Source: Narthecium ossifragum (taxonomy: Eukaryota; Streptophyta; Magnoliopsida; Dioscoreales; Nartheciaceae). From it: a stretch of 64,000 bases of DNA. The notes below the pieces were generated by a model. It did not search any database. It was not told the origin of the DNA and saw only the letters and a list, made by a program, of their open reading frames with translations. Each line of letters starts with the position of its first letter. Positions within the stretch are counted from its first letter, which is position 1. The stretch spans positions 22,833,648 through 22,897,647 of the forward strand of contig OY986967.1 of assembly GCA_963920575.1 (NCBI GenBank), in the 5' to 3' direction. Shown piece after piece: positions 1 through 10,900 of this stretch. The position numbers and the translations under genes were made by a program.

Positions 1-688
1 TGAGCAGCTTAAGCTGGAGTAAGCATGATAGAACAAGAGTAAAGAGTATGTGTTTTGGGGACAAGGAAATGAAATGTGCTATGATATAGGATTATCAGAC
101 AGGATATGATAGTGACAAATAAAATATTTCTGCCCATTCTCTGTTATAGGAGTTTATAAAGACCTAAATTCTAACACAAGTATTTAGTTTATCCTCATAA
201 CTAAAGACATATGAAGTCTAACAAACAAGGAAGAGGACATGGATCATATCACAGTTCAACAAATTCTCTATTTGTGTGTAAAGCGAGCATGAAAACAAGG
301 TTGAATTGAGCTTTTTTTTTGGGGAAAGCGCTTTGCTTTGGTTAATTTATGACTGAAATCAAGGTGCCTACCGCAGAGGTTTTGATACAAGGAAATAGAA
401 TCGAGTTAGAAGTTGCCTAGAGATGCATTTAAGAAGCTTAAACAGTAGTTATTGGGAAAGGGGAATAAGGATAAATAGTGTAGTCATGTTCATGTGAACC
501 TCAAACCTGTGGTGCACCATTTCTTTCTTTTCTTATATTTCTCCTGTTCCATACTGAGTTCTCGTAATAGTTTCTTTGCAGTTATTTCCTTGAACATTTT
601 TGTACATGTTCGCAGCATTGAATCCTGATGCTTACTATGGTTTTCATGTGGGGATATGTACATTATTCCTTTTATTTTACATGGACAG
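1..688 (+). other. intron and upstream part of the WG/GW-rich gene, unresolved
   Basis: AT-rich sequence without a recognisable exon. It ends in a pyrimidine-rich tract and a splice acceptor (CAG at 686-688) that opens the glycine-rich exon, so at least the 3' part is intron. Earlier exons lie to the left of the window or are too short to call. Confidence 0.5.
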
Positions 689-1560
689 GGGGGAGATTTG
701 GTGGTCGCGATGGTCATCCAACTGGGCTTCCTGGGCCTGGTCGCGGCCGTGGACGGGGAAGAGGAAGTGAAGGTCGAGATTCTGATTTTGGATCTTCTCC
801 ATGGGGAGCTGGTCGGAAAGATGATGATGGCTTCAGCAACTTTCCCGGGGCCAAAGTCCAGAACTCACCTGGCAGGGAAATGTTTCCGGGAGGATGGGAT
901 AATAGTGGAAACAGTGCTGCTGTCAGTGGGTGGGGTGGTAGCAGTGGAGGTGCTGGTAATGATGGTGGAAATTGGGGTGGTGGAAGAGATGGTGGCGGCA
1001 GGTGGAGTGGTGCAGGGGATGCAGGTAGGGGCCGGGGTGGCAGGGGCAACACTGGTCGGGTTATTAAGGATGATGGTGCTAGTTGGGGTGATGGTGGAAA
1101 TGGTGGCGCTTGGGGTGCTGGTGATAGTGGTGGCCGTGGTGGTGGTGATACCGGCGGTTGGGGTGGGAGTGACACTGGAGGCGGTGGCAATACTGCTGGT
1201 TGGGGTGGAACTGGCAGTGGTGGCCGCGAGAGTGGTGGCACTGGGGGAGGAACCAGTGGTGGTTGGGGAGGTGGGGATAGCAAAGACGATGGTGGCAGTG
1301 GGGGTGGTTGGGGAGGCGTTGGCACTGGAGGGGGAGGCAGCAGTGGCTGGGGGAGTGCAGGTGGAAGTGGAGGCGGGGGCCACAGTGGAGGTGGTGCTGG
1401 TTGGGGTGGGGATGGCGCAGCAAAAGGTTTCAGTGGACCTGATTCTGGTTTTGGGGACGGGAATTCCGGTTGGGGTGGGTCTAAAAGTTTGGCCCAGCCA
1501 CAGGCTACGGAGATGAAGACTGGCTGGTCTGGGAGCGGCAGTGGTGGCAGCGGCTGGTGA
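689..1560 (+). CDS. last exon of a WG/GW-repeat, RGG-rich protein (candidate Argonaute-hook protein)
   Basis: The exon encodes about 290 residues, almost all Gly, Ser, Asp and Trp. It opens with an RGG/GR-rich stretch (GRFGGRDG, then GRGRGRGRG) and continues with about 16 tryptophans, nearly all next to glycine (GWGG, SWGD, AWGA, NWGG). It ends in SGSGGSGW and a TGA stop. WG/GW platforms of this kind bind Argonaute proteins in plants; the RNA-directed DNA methylation factor KTF1/SPT5L (RDM3) has such a C terminus and also ends near a KTGW-like motif. Here a TGW follows MK about 15 residues before the end. Without the N-terminal exons (NGN and KOW domains in KTF1) the assignment is only a candidate; another glycine-rich RNA-binding protein is possible. 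An ATG lies in frame at 628 but inside the presumed intron, so I use the splice acceptor as the start. Confidence 0.65.
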
Positions 1561-1949
1561 GACTGTGCGCCACAGCCTTTTGGTTGGTCATCTGCCTTTT
1601 TGCCTTGTACAGCGGCCAAGGGCTGTATTATTTAGACTTGTGTTTACTGTCTCTAAGTCTAACTTAGACTAGTATCAACGAACTGCTGTTATATATTTAT
1701 CTTATCAGAAGGCGAGGAGGGCGAATGCAGCTTGCAGAGTTGACCTGCATAATAAATGGTCTCTGTCTTGCCCAAGTTAGCACGCATCTCACCTCTGCAA
1801 ATCCTTTTATTTCTCATACTTTTTGTCCTCTGATTAACCACTTGACCTGGGGGTTCACATATGATGTTCCCTAGCAAAATCCTGCTCCAATGATATATTG
1901 GTCGTCTCGGGGATCAAAGTTTATTATTTGAACTATTCAGTTATTATGT
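1561..1949 (+). other. 3' untranslated and intergenic sequence
   Basis: AT-rich sequence after the stop of the WG/GW gene. A possible polyadenylation signal (AATAAA) lies near 1752. No further coding signal is seen. Confidence 0.4.
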
Positions 1950-1960
1950 GTAACTTGGTT

Positions 1961-2005
1961 TTTTTTTTTTTTTGACATAATGAGCCATCGGCTGGTGTAA
2001 ATCAT
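1961..2005 (-). mobile_element. 45-bp LINE 3'-end insertion with target-site duplication
   Basis: A run of about 15 T followed by GACATAATGAGCC and CGGCTGGTGTAA is, read on the minus strand, a LINE tail ending in poly-A. It is flanked by an exact 11-bp direct repeat, GTAACTTGGTT, at 1950-1960 and 2006-2016, the mark of target-primed reverse transcription. A related 3' end (T run, then GATGAATTGAGCC and GTTAGGCT) occurs at 36691-36730 on a longer LINE remnant. The right duplication ends 24 bp before the PPR start codon. Confidence 0.65.
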
Positions 2006-2040
2006 GTAACTTGGTTGTTGAAAGGCTGGTTTCTGTGACA

Positions 2041-3897
2041 ATGTGCTTTTCTTTAAAAAGAACCAATCCACGCTCACAACGACTTCACCACCTCCTGAAG
2101 CAATGCGCCACCCTCGGCCACCTCAAGCAAATCCACGCCCGCCTCATCACCAGCCCTCCCCCTCTCCACCCCTCCCTCCTACTCCACTCCCTCACCAGCG
2201 CCTGTGCCGCCGCAGGCCACCATGCCTACGCCACCCTCCTCTTCCACCAATGCCGACCTGTCCCTCCCACCCATCTTTGGAACATTCTCATCCGAGCCCA
2301 CTCCAATTCTATCCTTCCCCAAGAGTCTATCCACCTCTTCCGCCGGATGCTCGTCTCTGGCGTGCCGGACAAGTACACGTTCACCTTCGTCGTGGCTTCA
2401 TGCGCCCGCTTGCGTGCGCCTCAGCTCGGTAAGACCGTTCACGGCCGGGCGGTGAAGTCTGGATACCAATGTGATTCGTACGTTGGGAATTCGCTTGTAA
2501 GCATGTACTCCGTTGTTGGAGAGATGGATTCTGCTAGAAGGATGTTTGATGATATGCCAATGAGAGATGTCATCACTTGGACTTCGTTGATAAAAGGGTA
2601 CGTGAGGAACGATAAATTGGCTCTTGCTCGCGAGTTCTTCGATGAGATGGAGGAGCGCAATAGTGTCTCTTGGGCTGTCATGATTGCTGGATATGTAGAA
2701 CATGGGAGATACAATGATGCAGTGCTGCTCTTTCAGGATATGTTGTGGTGTTCAAAGGAAAGGCCGAATGAGGCAGTTCTCGTTTGCGTTCTATCGGCTT
2801 GTGCGCATCTGGGGGCATTGGACCAAGGGAAGTGGATCCATGCATACATCGACAAGAACAAATTGTCACGGAGCACTAACATTTGCACCGCACTCGTCGA
2901 CATGTATGCTAAATGCGGGAGGATAGAAAGTGCGAGACAAGTGTTCCGCGAAGCTGATAGAAAGGATTTGTTGACATGGACTAGCATGATCTCCGGGCTC
3001 GCGATGCATGGACTTGGCAACGACGCTCTTGCAATTTTTCGTCAAATGGTTGCTGAAGGACTCGTGCCAGACAGTGTAGCTATGTTGGGTGTTCTCAATG
3101 CGTGTAGCCATTCTGGTCTAGTTGATGAGGGCTGCTGTATATTCTACCAGATGAAGTGTTTGTGGGGCATTGTTCCAAAGATTGAGCACTATGGATGTTT
3201 GGTTGACCTTCTTGGTCGTGCTGGGCAAGTGGAGAAGGCTGCAGCAATAGTGTTGAAGATGCCCATTGTGCCTGATGCTGTGATATGGAGGGCTTTGCTT
3301 AGCGCTTGTAGAATACATGGCAATGTGGAGCTTGGCAAGCGAATTTTAGATCACGCTGCTTGTTCAAAATTTGGCGGCCAAGGTGGAGAGCTTGTGCTTC
3401 TCTCCAACTTGTGTGCAACACTTGGTAGATGGGATGAGGCTGTCCAAGTGAGAAGCAAGATGAATGAGAGGAGTGTGTTAACGAGACCAGCTTGTAGTTG
3501 GATCGAGGTGAATGGCACGGTTCATGAATTTTTGGCTGCGGATTGGTTGCATCCTCAGATAATGGAGATCCGCAGCAAGTTGAATGAGATACTGAGAGAG
3601 GTGAGCATCAAGGGAGGCTACGTCGCAAACACAGTGCCTGTGTTGTTTGATTTGAGCGAGGAAGATAAAGAACAGGCTGTATCTTGGCATAGCGAGAAGT
3701 TGGCTGTTGCGTTTGGGCTTATGAACATGGAGGCAGGGTGTTCTATTCGAATTGTGAAGAATCTGAGGATATGTGAAGATTGCCATTGCGCCATGAAAGC
3801 TATTTCTCATGTCTTTTGTACGGAGATAGTGGTTAGAGATCGATCTCGTTTTCATACTTTCACAGATGGGCATTGTTCTTGCACGGACTACTGGTAG
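2041..3897 (+). CDS. pentatricopeptide repeat protein, PLS class with E and DYW domains
   Basis: Intronless, 618 residues. This class binds organellar RNA through its repeats; the DYW domain is the cytidine deaminase for C-to-U editing in mitochondria or plastids. The N terminus (LLKQCATLGHLKQIHARLI) is typical of the PLS subfamily. Repeats follow, including VGNSLVSMYSVVGEMDSARR, DVITWTSLIKGYV and TALVDMYAKCGRIESARQ. The E region lies near PACSWIEV, and the DYW domain fills the last 90 or so residues. The HSE motif (His550, Glu552) and the CEDC pair (Cys578, Cys581) expected for zinc binding are present, and the protein ends exactly in DYW. The first in-frame ATG is at 2041; the open frame runs further upstream only without an ATG. 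The N terminus is basic and could be a transit peptide. The target RNA cannot be read from sequence. Confidence 0.93.
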   Translation: MCFSLKRTNPRSQRLHHLLKQCATLGHLKQIHARLITSPPPLHPSLLLHSLTSACAAAGHHAYATLLFHQCRPVPPTHLWNILIRAHSNSILPQESIHLFRRMLVSGVPDKYTFTFVVASCARLRAPQLGKTVHGRAVKSGYQCDSYVGNSLVSMYSVVGEMDSARRMFDDMPMRDVITWTSLIKGYVRNDKLALAREFFDEMEERNSVSWAVMIAGYVEHGRYNDAVLLFQDMLWCSKERPNEAVLVCVLSACAHLGALDQGKWIHAYIDKNKLSRSTNICTALVDMYAKCGRIESARQVFREADRKDLLTWTSMISGLAMHGLGNDALAIFRQMVAEGLVPDSVAMLGVLNACSHSGLVDEGCCIFYQMKCLWGIVPKIEHYGCLVDLLGRAGQVEKAAAIVLKMPIVPDAVIWRALLSACRIHGNVELGKRILDHAACSKFGGQGGELVLLSNLCATLGRWDEAVQVRSKMNERSVLTRPACSWIEVNGTVHEFLAADWLHPQIMEIRSKLNEILREVSIKGGYVANTVPVLFDLSEEDKEQAVSWHSEKLAVAFGLMNMEAGCSIRIVKNLRICEDCHCAMKAISHVFCTEIVVRDRSRFHTFTDGHCSCTDYW

Positions 3898-4054
3898 AAC
3901 AACGTTTGTAGGAGAAGAAAAATTGAATCTTTGTAAGTAACCAAATAATAAGATCAACAAATTCAGAATCATTGGATTCATGGCCAAATGGATTTGCATG
4001 GGCGGTTCCTAAAAACACCTAAATCCTACATTGTGTGGGTTTTGTGATCTGCTC
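3898..4054 (+). other. 3' flank of the PPR gene
   Basis: AT-rich 3' untranslated and spacer sequence; nothing further seen. Confidence 0.4.
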
Positions 4055-4265
4055 CATGGATTGCCTCGCCGGTCCGGCACTGTGCGTGCCGCTCGGCACG
4101 TACCGTGCCGGGGGGTTAGTGGCATGGAAAACCCCCCCTACCGCGTCAAGAAGAAGAAGTAGGAGTGGAAGGAAGAAAAATAAGAATGGCACGGGGGCGT
4201 GCCGGTCACGCATCCGTGCCGGTAGGCTGCTGGCACGGCGCGTGCCAACGGGACGGCAATCCATG
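4055..4265. mobile_element. 211-bp hAT-like MITE
   Basis: Perfect 11-bp terminal inverted repeats (CATGGATTGCC at the left, GGCAATCCATG at the right) are flanked by an exact 8-bp duplication, ATCTGCTC, at 4047-4054 and 4266-4273. Eight bp is the hAT target-site length. The interior is GC-rich and packed with GGCACG/CGTGCC palindromes. It has no coding capacity. A looser stretch with similar GGTCCGTGC and GTGCCAA words lies in Pol lambda intron 10 (about 11570-11705). Confidence 0.75.
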
Positions 4266-4364
4266 ATCTGCTCATCCCAAGTTGGGATAATCGGCTCATT
4301 TTAAATTTGAAATTGAGCATTGATTGGTGTACATGCCACATGGTATGTGCACTACACATTATTG

Positions 4365-4674
4365 AATCGGTAGCTGTGCTACCGATTCATGAGCGCTGAT
4401 TTATGCACATATCACGTGGCATGTGCACTTCACGTGTTATGAATCGGTTGCACAACTACCGATAGGTCCACTGCCGATTCATATACATGTCTATCGGTAG
4501 TGAGCTACCGATAGGCATGTACAACCTATCGATAGTGGGTGGGCATGTGCACAAATACTTATATATATGCCTATCGGTAGACAATCTACTGATAGGCATG
4601 TACAACCTATCGGTACCTCACTATAGGTTCGTTACCGATTCATATGCATGCCTATCGGTAGTGGGCTACCGATA
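4365..4674. repeat. array of TATCGGTAG / CTACCGATA inverted-repeat motifs
   Basis: Several copies of a 9-bp word face their complement: 4365 with 4379, 4442 with 4456, 4492 with 4505, 4572 with 4586, 4653 with 4666. Arm-to-arm offsets are 13 or 14 bp. Single or degenerate copies lie at 4527, 4608 and 4632. The same word makes a more regular array at 15973-16153. The array ends about 290 bp before the Pol lambda start codon, so it may lie in that promoter. Confidence 0.8.
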
Positions 4675-4961
4675 CATACCTATCGGTGCCTATCGGCACG
4701 TGCACAAATCATTTCTGTTTGAAATTTGAAAATTTATTTATTTTAAGAATATTATAATAAAATACTATCCGTAGGGATAGGGTTCACAGTTCATAAAACC
4801 ACAATTTACAAGGGGGAGAACGTAAAACCGACTCAGGAAAACGTTGCTTGCTTTACACGAGTTTTTAGGAAGCCTACTTCCTCACTTCCTCGCCTAAATC
4901 CGGAAGGGTCCATCTTAAGGATTTCCCTCCGGTCTCCAGACAGCGAGAGGGGGGGAGAGAG

Positions 4962-7900
4962 ATGGCACCCAAGTCAAACCAAAGAAAGGCGGCTCCCGCC
5001 ATCGATCCCCAAGGCATGTTCCGCGGTATGGTCTTCTTCCTCGCCCCCAAGGGTGTCCAGCCTCGGAGGCTTGAGGTATGTGGACTGGAACACCACTTCT
5101 ATCTTTGACATTATGTAGAATGGTTTTATGCATTTCCTTGTCGTGCCATTATTGGGTCACAGATTGAATGGCTTCTTATATGAATCTTTGAAGCTCCTTT
5201 AATACCTAATAAGCTCTCTTTACATTTGGTGAAATTTGATAGCTTTTGCCTCATACCTGTCCTGTTCATTAATGCCATTGTGTTGTTCTGTGCACCAATT
5301 AGCTTCACTTTTCTTTGGATTTAATAGATATGGAAGCAAAAGCTGCTGCAGATGGGAGCTACAGTTGAGGATAATTTGTCCAAGAGGGTTACACATATAT
5401 TTGTTGCAAACTTGAACTCGCTTTTGCAACAAGTGGATCATGAAAAATTAAAACAATTCAAAGGAGTAAGCTCCCTTCCTTTTAATTTTTGTGGCATTAG
5501 AAAGTTTTTTGATGTCACAATGGAATGCTTTGTCTAGGTAGGTAGTTTTGAGGCTCTGAAATTTCATTCGAGTTTTTCCAATTTTGATGGTTAATTGTTC
5601 TGAAAAGGAGATGCAAAACCTTGATAGTTCTTTCACTTCAGAGTTATTAAACAAGAAAGTGTAGACTATTCCTTATAGATGTCGGAGATGCTTAATTCTA
5701 CGTGTCTGTGCATATCTAAAAACGCCATCTATGAAAGTTGTTATGGAGGGACATCCATCATTCCCTTTTCGAACGTATATATCTGGCTATATGCATATGC
5801 ATGAAGCATTGGGCATAATTAATCCCAACCCTCTGGAAACCTCGAAGAGCTCTCACAAATTCATACATCTTCTTTTTTAGATGCTCCAAAGCTAATTATC
5901 TTCGTACTATGGCATGTCAACAGTGTTGCACCTCCAGATATGTCAAAACTACTCATGCTCCCACGATTAAAATTACTTATGTTCCCCATGTCTATATTGG
6001 TAGGTTGTTAGTCACTTTTACTGCATAGCTATGCATTCAGGTAGACTAATAGATGCAAATGAGTGTTTTGATTGAGAAACGCTAAAGGAAAATGCAATTG
6101 ATTACTGTTAAGGTATTTGAAACCAATATAGATGTTGTTCAGCATTATGCTTTTAACTGCCAACAATATTCTTTGTGCAAGGCTTTTTGTTGGCCTTGAT
6201 TACTTCGCGTTGTGTCTGTTAAAGGTTCATTATGTACAAAGGCTCCATGTCTTGATGTCTGGGACTCATCTCCCCCTCTCCCTTTCTCTCGATTGAATAG
6301 TTAGGAAACATTTGTGTTTGTTGTGCTAATCTGATCCAATCCAATCAGTATAAAGTTCATAATGCACAAAGTTCCATTACTTGATTTTTAGGGCTTATAT
6401 TAAAGACATTTAGATGGAAAAAATTAATTGCTTAAGTTAGAACCTTTACAATCACGATAGGCAATGAGAGACGTGTATCACTTAAATATTAATCTCTGAC
6501 TCTTCTCCTTTGACCTAGTAGGTATCTTTCCTTCTCCATTGTTTTGCTTCGCAATATGCAAATTCTTAGAACGTTCAACTACTATGAAGCAGATTAGTCT
6601 CATGTTTTAACTCTTTGCAGAGTTTGCTTCTGTATCAGTGGTTGGAAACCTGTCTAAAATCAGGAGAAAAGGCACCCGAGCATCCCTATTTGATAAAGAT
6701 GGACACTGAGGGGAATGATATATCAAGTGAGGAATTGGATAAATCAGATCCTGAACAAGCTAAAGTTACATCAGATGATGGAACATTGTACGGCAAAAGG
6801 AAGAGATCATCTCAGGAGTCAAAAGTCGAAAGCAGAATAGGCAGAGAGGATAGTCAAAGGCTTAAGGAAACAGCTGCATTAAGCAAAACAGAACATGAAG
6901 ATAGCAGCATAGATACTGGCCATGAAGGGTCACCTGCTATGGAAGGCCCTAGAAGCAGCGGTTTTTATCACAATGTAACTGATGCTGGATATTCTAGCTC
7001 TGATTCTCCTGGTACATCCGACAAGGAGGTGCGATCTGATGAGTAGATTTCTAGAATTTGTAGTTTGTGAGTTTAACCTTTTATCAAACATCTGTTGCAT
7101 CTCCATGCTATAACTGTTGGTACTTTCTTCCATTCAAAAATTTAATGATTTTCTTGTTCAATTTAACGATTAGGATGGAGCTTCTCAGTTATCCTCTCTT
7201 TATAATCCACCTGATTTAAACAAGAATATCACAGAAATATTTGGGAAGCTTATCAACATTTACAGAGGTATCATTCAGAGTTATCTTGTGTTCTGATTGC
7301 TGTTACCTTTTGAATTGTCTAACATACTTGTTTTATGTCTGAAGCTTTAGGCGAGGAACGTAGGTCATTCAGTTATTACAAGGCCATTCCTGTCATTGAG
7401 AAGCTACCTTTCAAAATTGAGAATATCGATCAGGTCAAGAACCTTCCTGCAATTGGGAGGTCTATGCGAGATCATGTGAGCTTTCAGTCCCCAGTCATTC
7501 CTTCATAGTGGGTCTAATTGAATTGCCTTTTATACTGGATGACTTTCAATGTTGGATGGATGCCTAAGTCTCTGTTTAATTTTCCATGTTATTAGTGCCT
7601 GCAGCATTGATGATATAAATTGTTCTAGATTCTTTAATGCAGCAGAATGCTAGAATCACTTCATTACCAACTAAGGTATGCTTTTTGGTTAACAAAAATT
7701 GGATAGTTACATATTCTCGCACGTAAGCGTATGGATTTATTATACTATTAGTATCAATACAATATGATCAACTTTTTTGTCACTTTTGTACTGGATATGT
7801 GTTTGTTTACATAGTTATTGAGTTGTTTATGTATGCATAACTAGTCTCCTGTGGACTGTGAGCCAGTCAATGATGAGCCCTAGATAAGAAACATCCTTAT

Positions 7901-10900
7901 TTCCTAAAAATGCTTTGGAAAGTTATAAGTGTATTTGTTTCTTCCCTGATGTCATGTAGGGTTCCTAACTATGTCTCACATTACAGAGCACATTTTGTTA
8001 TCACCAACTTGCTATGGTGTTGTGACATTATGTTTCCTTTCTGATGAAGTGCTAACTTATTGAATACATTGTGTCTGTAGATTCATGAAATTGTCACTAC
8101 TGGAAAGATGTCTAAACTGGAGCACTTTGAGAAAGATGAAAAGGTGATGTGGATGTTCTTGAGAAGCTCAACATTAAGAATGTTGATCTAGCATTTAAGC
8201 TTTATATCCTTCATTTCTTTATAACGTAAATTGCAATTGAAGATTGTCTCATTTAGCAGTCGTGATGGATTCCTTAGACGCTATTCATCTTTAATGCGTC
8301 GCTCCTGGTTATTTGCTTGAATGATTTATGCTGAGTAAGCTGGTTTACTATATTTCTTAGTAGTATTTTGTGGATTTTTCCTGTTCATTGCGATTAGATT
8401 GCAAAATTTTGCTCTTAAAAGTGAATTCCATTATTTTATGAAGGGTATCACACTTGGTGAATTTCCTGAATTCCAATAACATTTTGAGCTTAAAGTATTC
8501 ATCTTTAATGTTTGTTTTGTGCTTAATCGTGATTCCTGTATTATTTTTAGTCGATTTTCATGCTGATTATGACTCCATGTTCTATCTTTAAACGAATTCA
8601 TCTGCTTTGATTTCTTTATGCACTTTGTTAGATTATGCATTTCCTTAATAATGCATCATTTACCATGGTTTGCAATATTTTGAAGGTGCGAACTGTCAGT
8701 CTATTTGGGGAAGTTTGGGGAATTGGTCCTGCAACTGCATTGAAACTGCATGAAAAAGGCTATCACACACTTGATGATCTGAAGAATGAGGAATCATTAA
8801 CCAATTCTCAGAGGATAGGACTAGAATTCTTTGACGATATTAAGAAAAGAATTCCACGGCATGAGGTTCCTTGTGCTGACTTGCTTAATGGTTGCATTTT
8901 TTTTTCTGATTTTGATCCGATTCATCTTCATCTCTACAATCATCTTTTTTGGCTAATCCAGGCTAAAGATATGGAGATGCTTTTGCAGAGAGCTGGACAA
9001 GATGTTTTACCAGGGGTAATCATTTTTAACTTGTTCACTTGTCTAAACTGTAATTTACTCTCTGATAAGTGTCAAGTTCATTCTCTTCTTATAAATACTC
9101 ACTTCCATCTCTACACCATTCTCAAATCTCTTTTAATTCTCTCTCATGTGTTTCCTATCTTCTAGCGATAGTTTGCACACCAAAACATGCTCCTGATAAG
9201 GAGGCCGTTTGTGCTATGGATTATACTCTGTGGTTTATTGCTTACTTTATCGCTGTAAGCACAGTAAATAATTTATGATGACTGGTTGAATGTTACAACT
9301 TATATTACGTCCGGCAAGTGGTAATGATGTTGTGGCATAAACTGTACTTATATGAGACCAAAAGTCACAGATATGGTTTATGTTGTGTCAAAAGCCTCAA
9401 AATTTTCAGGAGATCCCAAATCAAGATGGTAAATGTTCAGCCTTAGGGACATTGCGGCACACATTTACATTGTAGCCATATCAAATCTTTCTTTCATGGT
9501 CGCATGCAAAGCAGGCGAGCTACCGCCAACACAAGTCAACATCATTCTTCTCTTTCTTCTTGAGCCCCCTATAATCGGTCACTTCTTATTGCATATGATT
9601 ATCAGTAACTATACGGAATATTTACCCTTATTCTTCATATGATTGGTAGATTACTACTTCCTGAGAGCTGGAAATGTTGGGAACCATTCCTTAAATATTC
9701 TGGAACTGATTCACGATCTGTATCTGTATATACTGGACTCTGTTCTCAAGCTTGTTTGAGGGAGGAGGATAGCATGTTGAGGTATCTTGTAGGCGTTATG
9801 AGCAGCATATATTCATTGACTAATCATGTTACCAGTAGCTCAATAATCTCAATGGCTGCTTTGATATTGATGAATTGGGAGAATCAGCTTGCAGTGCAAG
9901 TTCTATGCTGCTCATGTGGATTCTCTAAATCAATCATGTAGTAGTTCTCTTGTCTGAGTTACATCTCTATTTCATGAAGAAAGTTGGTTTTATACTCTTA
10001 CTGATGTGTTTTTATGTTGTTGAACTTTGCGTTTTGAAGGTCGTCATTGTTTGTGGAGGATCATACAGGCGTGGTAAAGCTTCTTGTGGGGACCTTGACA
10101 TCGTTATTACCCACCCTGATGGAGAAAGGTTGGACTTTTATGCACATATTAAGCAATTTTCTGTCATTTTACGGTTGCATGAAGGCAGACAGATATATTG
10201 CAATTTGTAACTACTTTTGCCTGTCGAATTTTGACAAGGAGACAATCTCCTCAGTGTTTTAATTTACAGTTATGATGTTTGACAAATTACTTGATTTTCA
10301 GTTTCACAATCTTAATGGATATTTCAAGTTCCAAGCTGTAGCAAATCACTAAATATATGTTGTCAAGTTTCCTCGTTTTAGCTGCTTCTTTCTCCTTTTG
10401 AGATTTTCGGCAATTCTCAATAGTTCTTCCAGATAAGCTTGTAAACTGAGAGTTATTTTAAGGTAATGCATAGGATATGGTAACTATCACACCATGAAAG
10501 CACACTTATCTGCTGCAATTTTTCTGTGCGAACATAAAAGGCTTCCAGCTAACGGATTATTATGTGGAAATTAACACTAGAAGATGAAATATGCACAGGA
10601 AACATGTGTACAGGTGACGATCGGGTCATTAGGGAAGTTCCTGGTTTTGTTATTTCATGGAAACAGCATCCTTGAGCAAACCTTTATCGCATATATTGTG
10701 TTCATCTCATATGTTGCATCCTCCTTTCTTCTCATAGTGAGTTCTTTAAGATAGAGATTCATGTTCTTTGGAAAAGTCAAGTCAAGGAAAAATAATACAA
10801 ATAATAAAATAACTAATAACATAGGATAAAGAACGAATCAAAAGAATATAAAGTGAGAGAGAGTATTTTGTTTCTGGGGACAAGGAAACATCATTGATGA

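Noticed and set aside
714..1619. Proline-rich 301-codon frame opposite the glycine-rich exon
   Set aside because: It is the mirror of GGN codons; the plus-strand frame has the splice context and WG pattern.
2011..2040. Ten extra N-terminal codons on the PPR frame
   Set aside because: They would need a TTG start; a plant nuclear gene should begin at the ATG at 2041.
9016..10039. Extra gene inside POLL intron 8 (frames at 9433-9642 and 9639-9941)
   Set aside because: No recognisable motif and no splice context; the flanking POLL exons join in phase across this interval.
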